Origin: Vulcanimicrobiota bacterium
GTDB taxonomy: Bacteria > Vulcanimicrobiota > Vulcanimicrobiia > Vulcanimicrobiales > Vulcanimicrobiaceae
DNA: 7,409 bases
Reading direction: 5' to 3'
NCBI GenBank assembly: GCA_030040695.1
Contig: JASHTE010000135.1
Location: 1 to 7,409, forward strand
Positions 6,435-7,409 of this stretch are shown one piece after another; positions within the stretch are counted from its first letter, which is position 1, and each line of letters begins with the position of its first letter. Below the pieces are notes generated by a model. That model was not told the DNA's origin and searched no databases. It worked only from the letters and a program-made list of their open reading frames with translations. The position numbers were made by a program, and so were the translations under genes.

Positions 6435-6508
6435 CGGGGCGTGGCTCAGCTTGGTAGAGCGCATCGTTCGGGACGATGAGGTCGCTGGTTCGAATCCAGT
6501 CGCCCCGA
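6435..6508 (+). tRNA. tRNA-Pro (anticodon CGG)
   Basis: A full cloverleaf can be drawn. Acceptor stem CGGGGCG (6435-6441) pairs with CGCCCCG (6501-6507), 7 of 7 pairs. D-stem GCTC (6444-6447) pairs with GAGC (6457-6460). Anticodon stem CATCG (6462-6466) pairs with CGATG (6474-6478) around loop TTCGGGA, giving anticodon CGG at 6469-6471, which reads CCG. Variable loop AGGTC. T-stem GCTGG (6484-6488) pairs with CCAGT (6496-6500), with one G-U pair, around loop TTCGAAT. Discriminator A at 6508. The C1-G72 start, the G37 after the anticodon and the overall sequence are typical of bacterial proline tRNA. CCA is not encoded (AAA at 6508-6510), so it must be added by nucleotidyltransferase. Confidence 0.96.
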
Positions 6509-6549
6509 AAGAATTTCCCGCCGCCTCCCAATAGGAACCCGGTTCACCG

Positions 6550-6942
6550 GTGTTTTCACATCTTAGCCCCGCCGCGTGGCGCGTCGTTCGAGTAGCCGAG
6601 CAAGAGTCGAGGAATCACAACGACTACTTCATCGGTGCGGAGCATCTGCTCATCGCGCTCCTCGAGGAGCGCGACGCGGCTGTGGTTGCAGCACTTCTGG
6701 CCGAGGGCATCGACCTGCACGCGCTGCACGCCGAGGTGCGCCGTTGCCTCGGTGCGGGAGGCGAGCGCCTCTGGGAAGGGATTCTCCTGACGCCGAGGGT
6801 TCGCAAGATCGTGACGCTCGCGGAAGAGCGCGCGGGCGGGAGAGAGGTAACGCCACTCGACCTCTATGAAGCACTTTGCGTGGAAGGTGCGAGCAGCGCC
6901 GCGCAGCTTCTTCGCCGTTCGGCCTCGCGAGCCGCTGAGTGA
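6550..6942 (+). CDS. Standalone Clp N-domain (Clp R) protein
   Basis: A 130-residue protein made of the two helical repeats that form the N-terminal substrate/adaptor-binding domain of ClpC/ClpA/ClpB. Repeat 1 (about 1-65) contains RVVRVAEQESRNHNDYFIGA (11-30) and EHLLIALLEE, the typical ClpC-like signature. Repeat 2 (about 79-125) begins LTPRVRKIVTLAEE and includes VTPLDLYEAL. There is no AAA+ ATPase module after it; a TGA follows and the next gene is unrelated. The start is GTG 6550: an in-frame TAG at 6532-6534 excludes anything longer, and M-F at the start aligns with the usual ClpC beginning. AGGA lies 13 nt upstream, a rather long spacing. Such proteins may bind Clp adaptors or substrates, or compete with full-length Clp ATPases (inference). 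The GTG of the next gene overlaps its stop (GTGA), suggesting one operon. Confidence 0.88.
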   Translation: MFSHLSPAAWRVVRVAEQESRNHNDYFIGAEHLLIALLEERDAAVVAALLAEGIDLHALHAEVRRCLGAGGERLWEGILLTPRVRKIVTLAEERAGGREVTPLDLYEALCVEGASSAAQLLRRSASRAAE

Positions 6943-7409
6943 TTAACCTCGTCGACCACTACGGTTACCTCGGCCTCTTCATAGGGCTCGTTCTCGGAAA
7001 CGTCGGGGTGCCCGCCGGCGCGGAGGTGCTCCTACCGATCGCGGGCATGCTCGTCTCAACGCACCACCTCCACAGCATCTGGGTGACGTTTGCGGCAGCC
7101 CTCTCCGGAGAGTTGGTCGGTGGAACGCTCGGTTACGTGCTGGGAAAATTCGGCGGGCGTACTCTCGCCGAGCGCTACGGGCGATTCGTCGGCTTCCACC
7201 ACGAGCGCCTAGACGGGCTGCATGCCTTCTTCAAACGATGGGGCAGTTTTGCGGTCTTTCTGTGCCGGTTTATGCCGATGATTCGCGGTCTCTCACCCTT
7301 TGTCGCCGGCATGGCGGAGATGGACCTTGCCCCGTTCTACCTCTGGACGCTTCTCGGCTCGGCCATTTTCTGCGGCGTGCTGTTGGCGGCAGGTGACGCG
7401 GCGGGTCCC
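6939..7409 (+). CDS. DedA-family (SNARE-associated/VTT) membrane protein, 3' truncated by window end
   Basis: The frame stays open from GTG 6939 to the last base, 157 codons; full-length DedA proteins are usually about 200-220 residues. DedA proteins are inner-membrane transporters or flippases (some recycle undecaprenyl phosphate or phosphatidylethanolamine) needed for envelope integrity and proton-motive force. Visible features: hydrophobic segment LGLFIGLVLGNVGVPAGAEV (11-30), with the Pro and Glu of the family's first re-entrant motif; the glycine-rich segment GELVGGTLGYVLGKFGGR (57-74); and RFMPMIRGLSPFVAGMAEM (110-128), matching the hallmark arginine/proline motif F-x-R-x-x-P-x-x-R; then membrane segment FYLWTLLGSAIFCGVLLAAG. 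The start overlaps the Clp-N stop (GTGA), so translation is likely coupled. Which lipid it moves cannot be told from sequence. Confidence 0.9.
   Translation, partial: MINLVDHYGYLGLFIGLVLGNVGVPAGAEVLLPIAGMLVSTHHLHSIWVTFAAALSGELVGGTLGYVLGKFGGRTLAERYGRFVGFHHERLDGLHAFFKRWGSFAVFLCRFMPMIRGLSPFVAGMAEMDLAPFYLWTLLGSAIFCGVLLAAGDAAGP

Noticed and set aside
5535..6479. Long 314-codon plus-strand frame across the trkA pair and into the tRNA.
   Set aside because: Antisense shadow of two clear Rossmann-fold genes; low-complexity, Arg/Asp-rich product and ends inside the tRNA.
6435..6508. tRNA as an integration site for a genomic island.
   Set aside because: No integrase, no repeat of the tRNA 3' end and no compositional shift is seen in the window; the flanking genes look like housekeeping genes.
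6256..6531. Minus-strand frame reading through the tRNA (translation with GDWIRTSDLIVPND).
   Set aside because: This peptide is the well-known artefact of translating a tRNA gene on the reverse strand, joined to an antisense shadow of the trkA-like gene.

Overview
The window is a compact, visibly GC-rich stretch of bacterial chromosome organised around potassium homeostasis. Genes are packed tightly: three same-strand pairs overlap at ATGA or GTGA, two convergent pairs overlap at their ends, and one divergent pair is separated by only 18 bp. GTG starts, high third-position GC and lack of an encoded tRNA CCA tail fit a high-GC free-living bacterium, probably an uncultured soil-type lineage. 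The sequence alone does not fix the phylum; Eremiobacterota, Dormibacterota or Actinobacteria-like groups are guesses only.

Layout from left to right. (1) Plus strand: the last 126 codons of kdpB, then complete kdpC, the end of a Kdp P-type K+ ATPase operon. (2) Minus strand, tail-to-tail with kdpC: a 711-residue soluble protein built as a tandem duplication (KdpD sensor domain + Usp-like domain, twice) with no membrane region and no kinase. (3) Plus strand, head-to-head with it: a 417-residue soluble GAF-type histidine kinase, overlapping a NarL/FixJ-type response regulator. (4) Minus strand, tail-to-tail with the regulator: two consecutive single-unit TrkA (RCK) proteins in one operon. (5) Plus strand: a tRNA-Pro(CGG), a standalone Clp N-domain protein, and a DedA-family membrane protein cut by the window end.

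How they may work together (inference): KdpFABC is the high-affinity K+ pump. In the classical system the membrane kinase KdpD and the OmpR-type regulator KdpE control it. Here the KdpD input half is a separate, duplicated protein, and a separate soluble kinase with a NarL-type regulator lies divergently beside it. This looks like a split, rewired Kdp control module. The adjacent TrkA pair would gate a constitutive Trk/Ktr-type K+ channel whose membrane subunit is not in view. The tRNA, Clp-N and DedA genes seem to be a separate neighbourhood.

The most noteworthy points are the kinase-less tandem KdpD-Usp protein with its divergent two-component pair, and the small Clp-N protein coupled to DedA. 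There is no mobile element, CRISPR array or integrase. No stretch over 300 bases lacks a gene; the longest non-coding stretches flank the tRNA.
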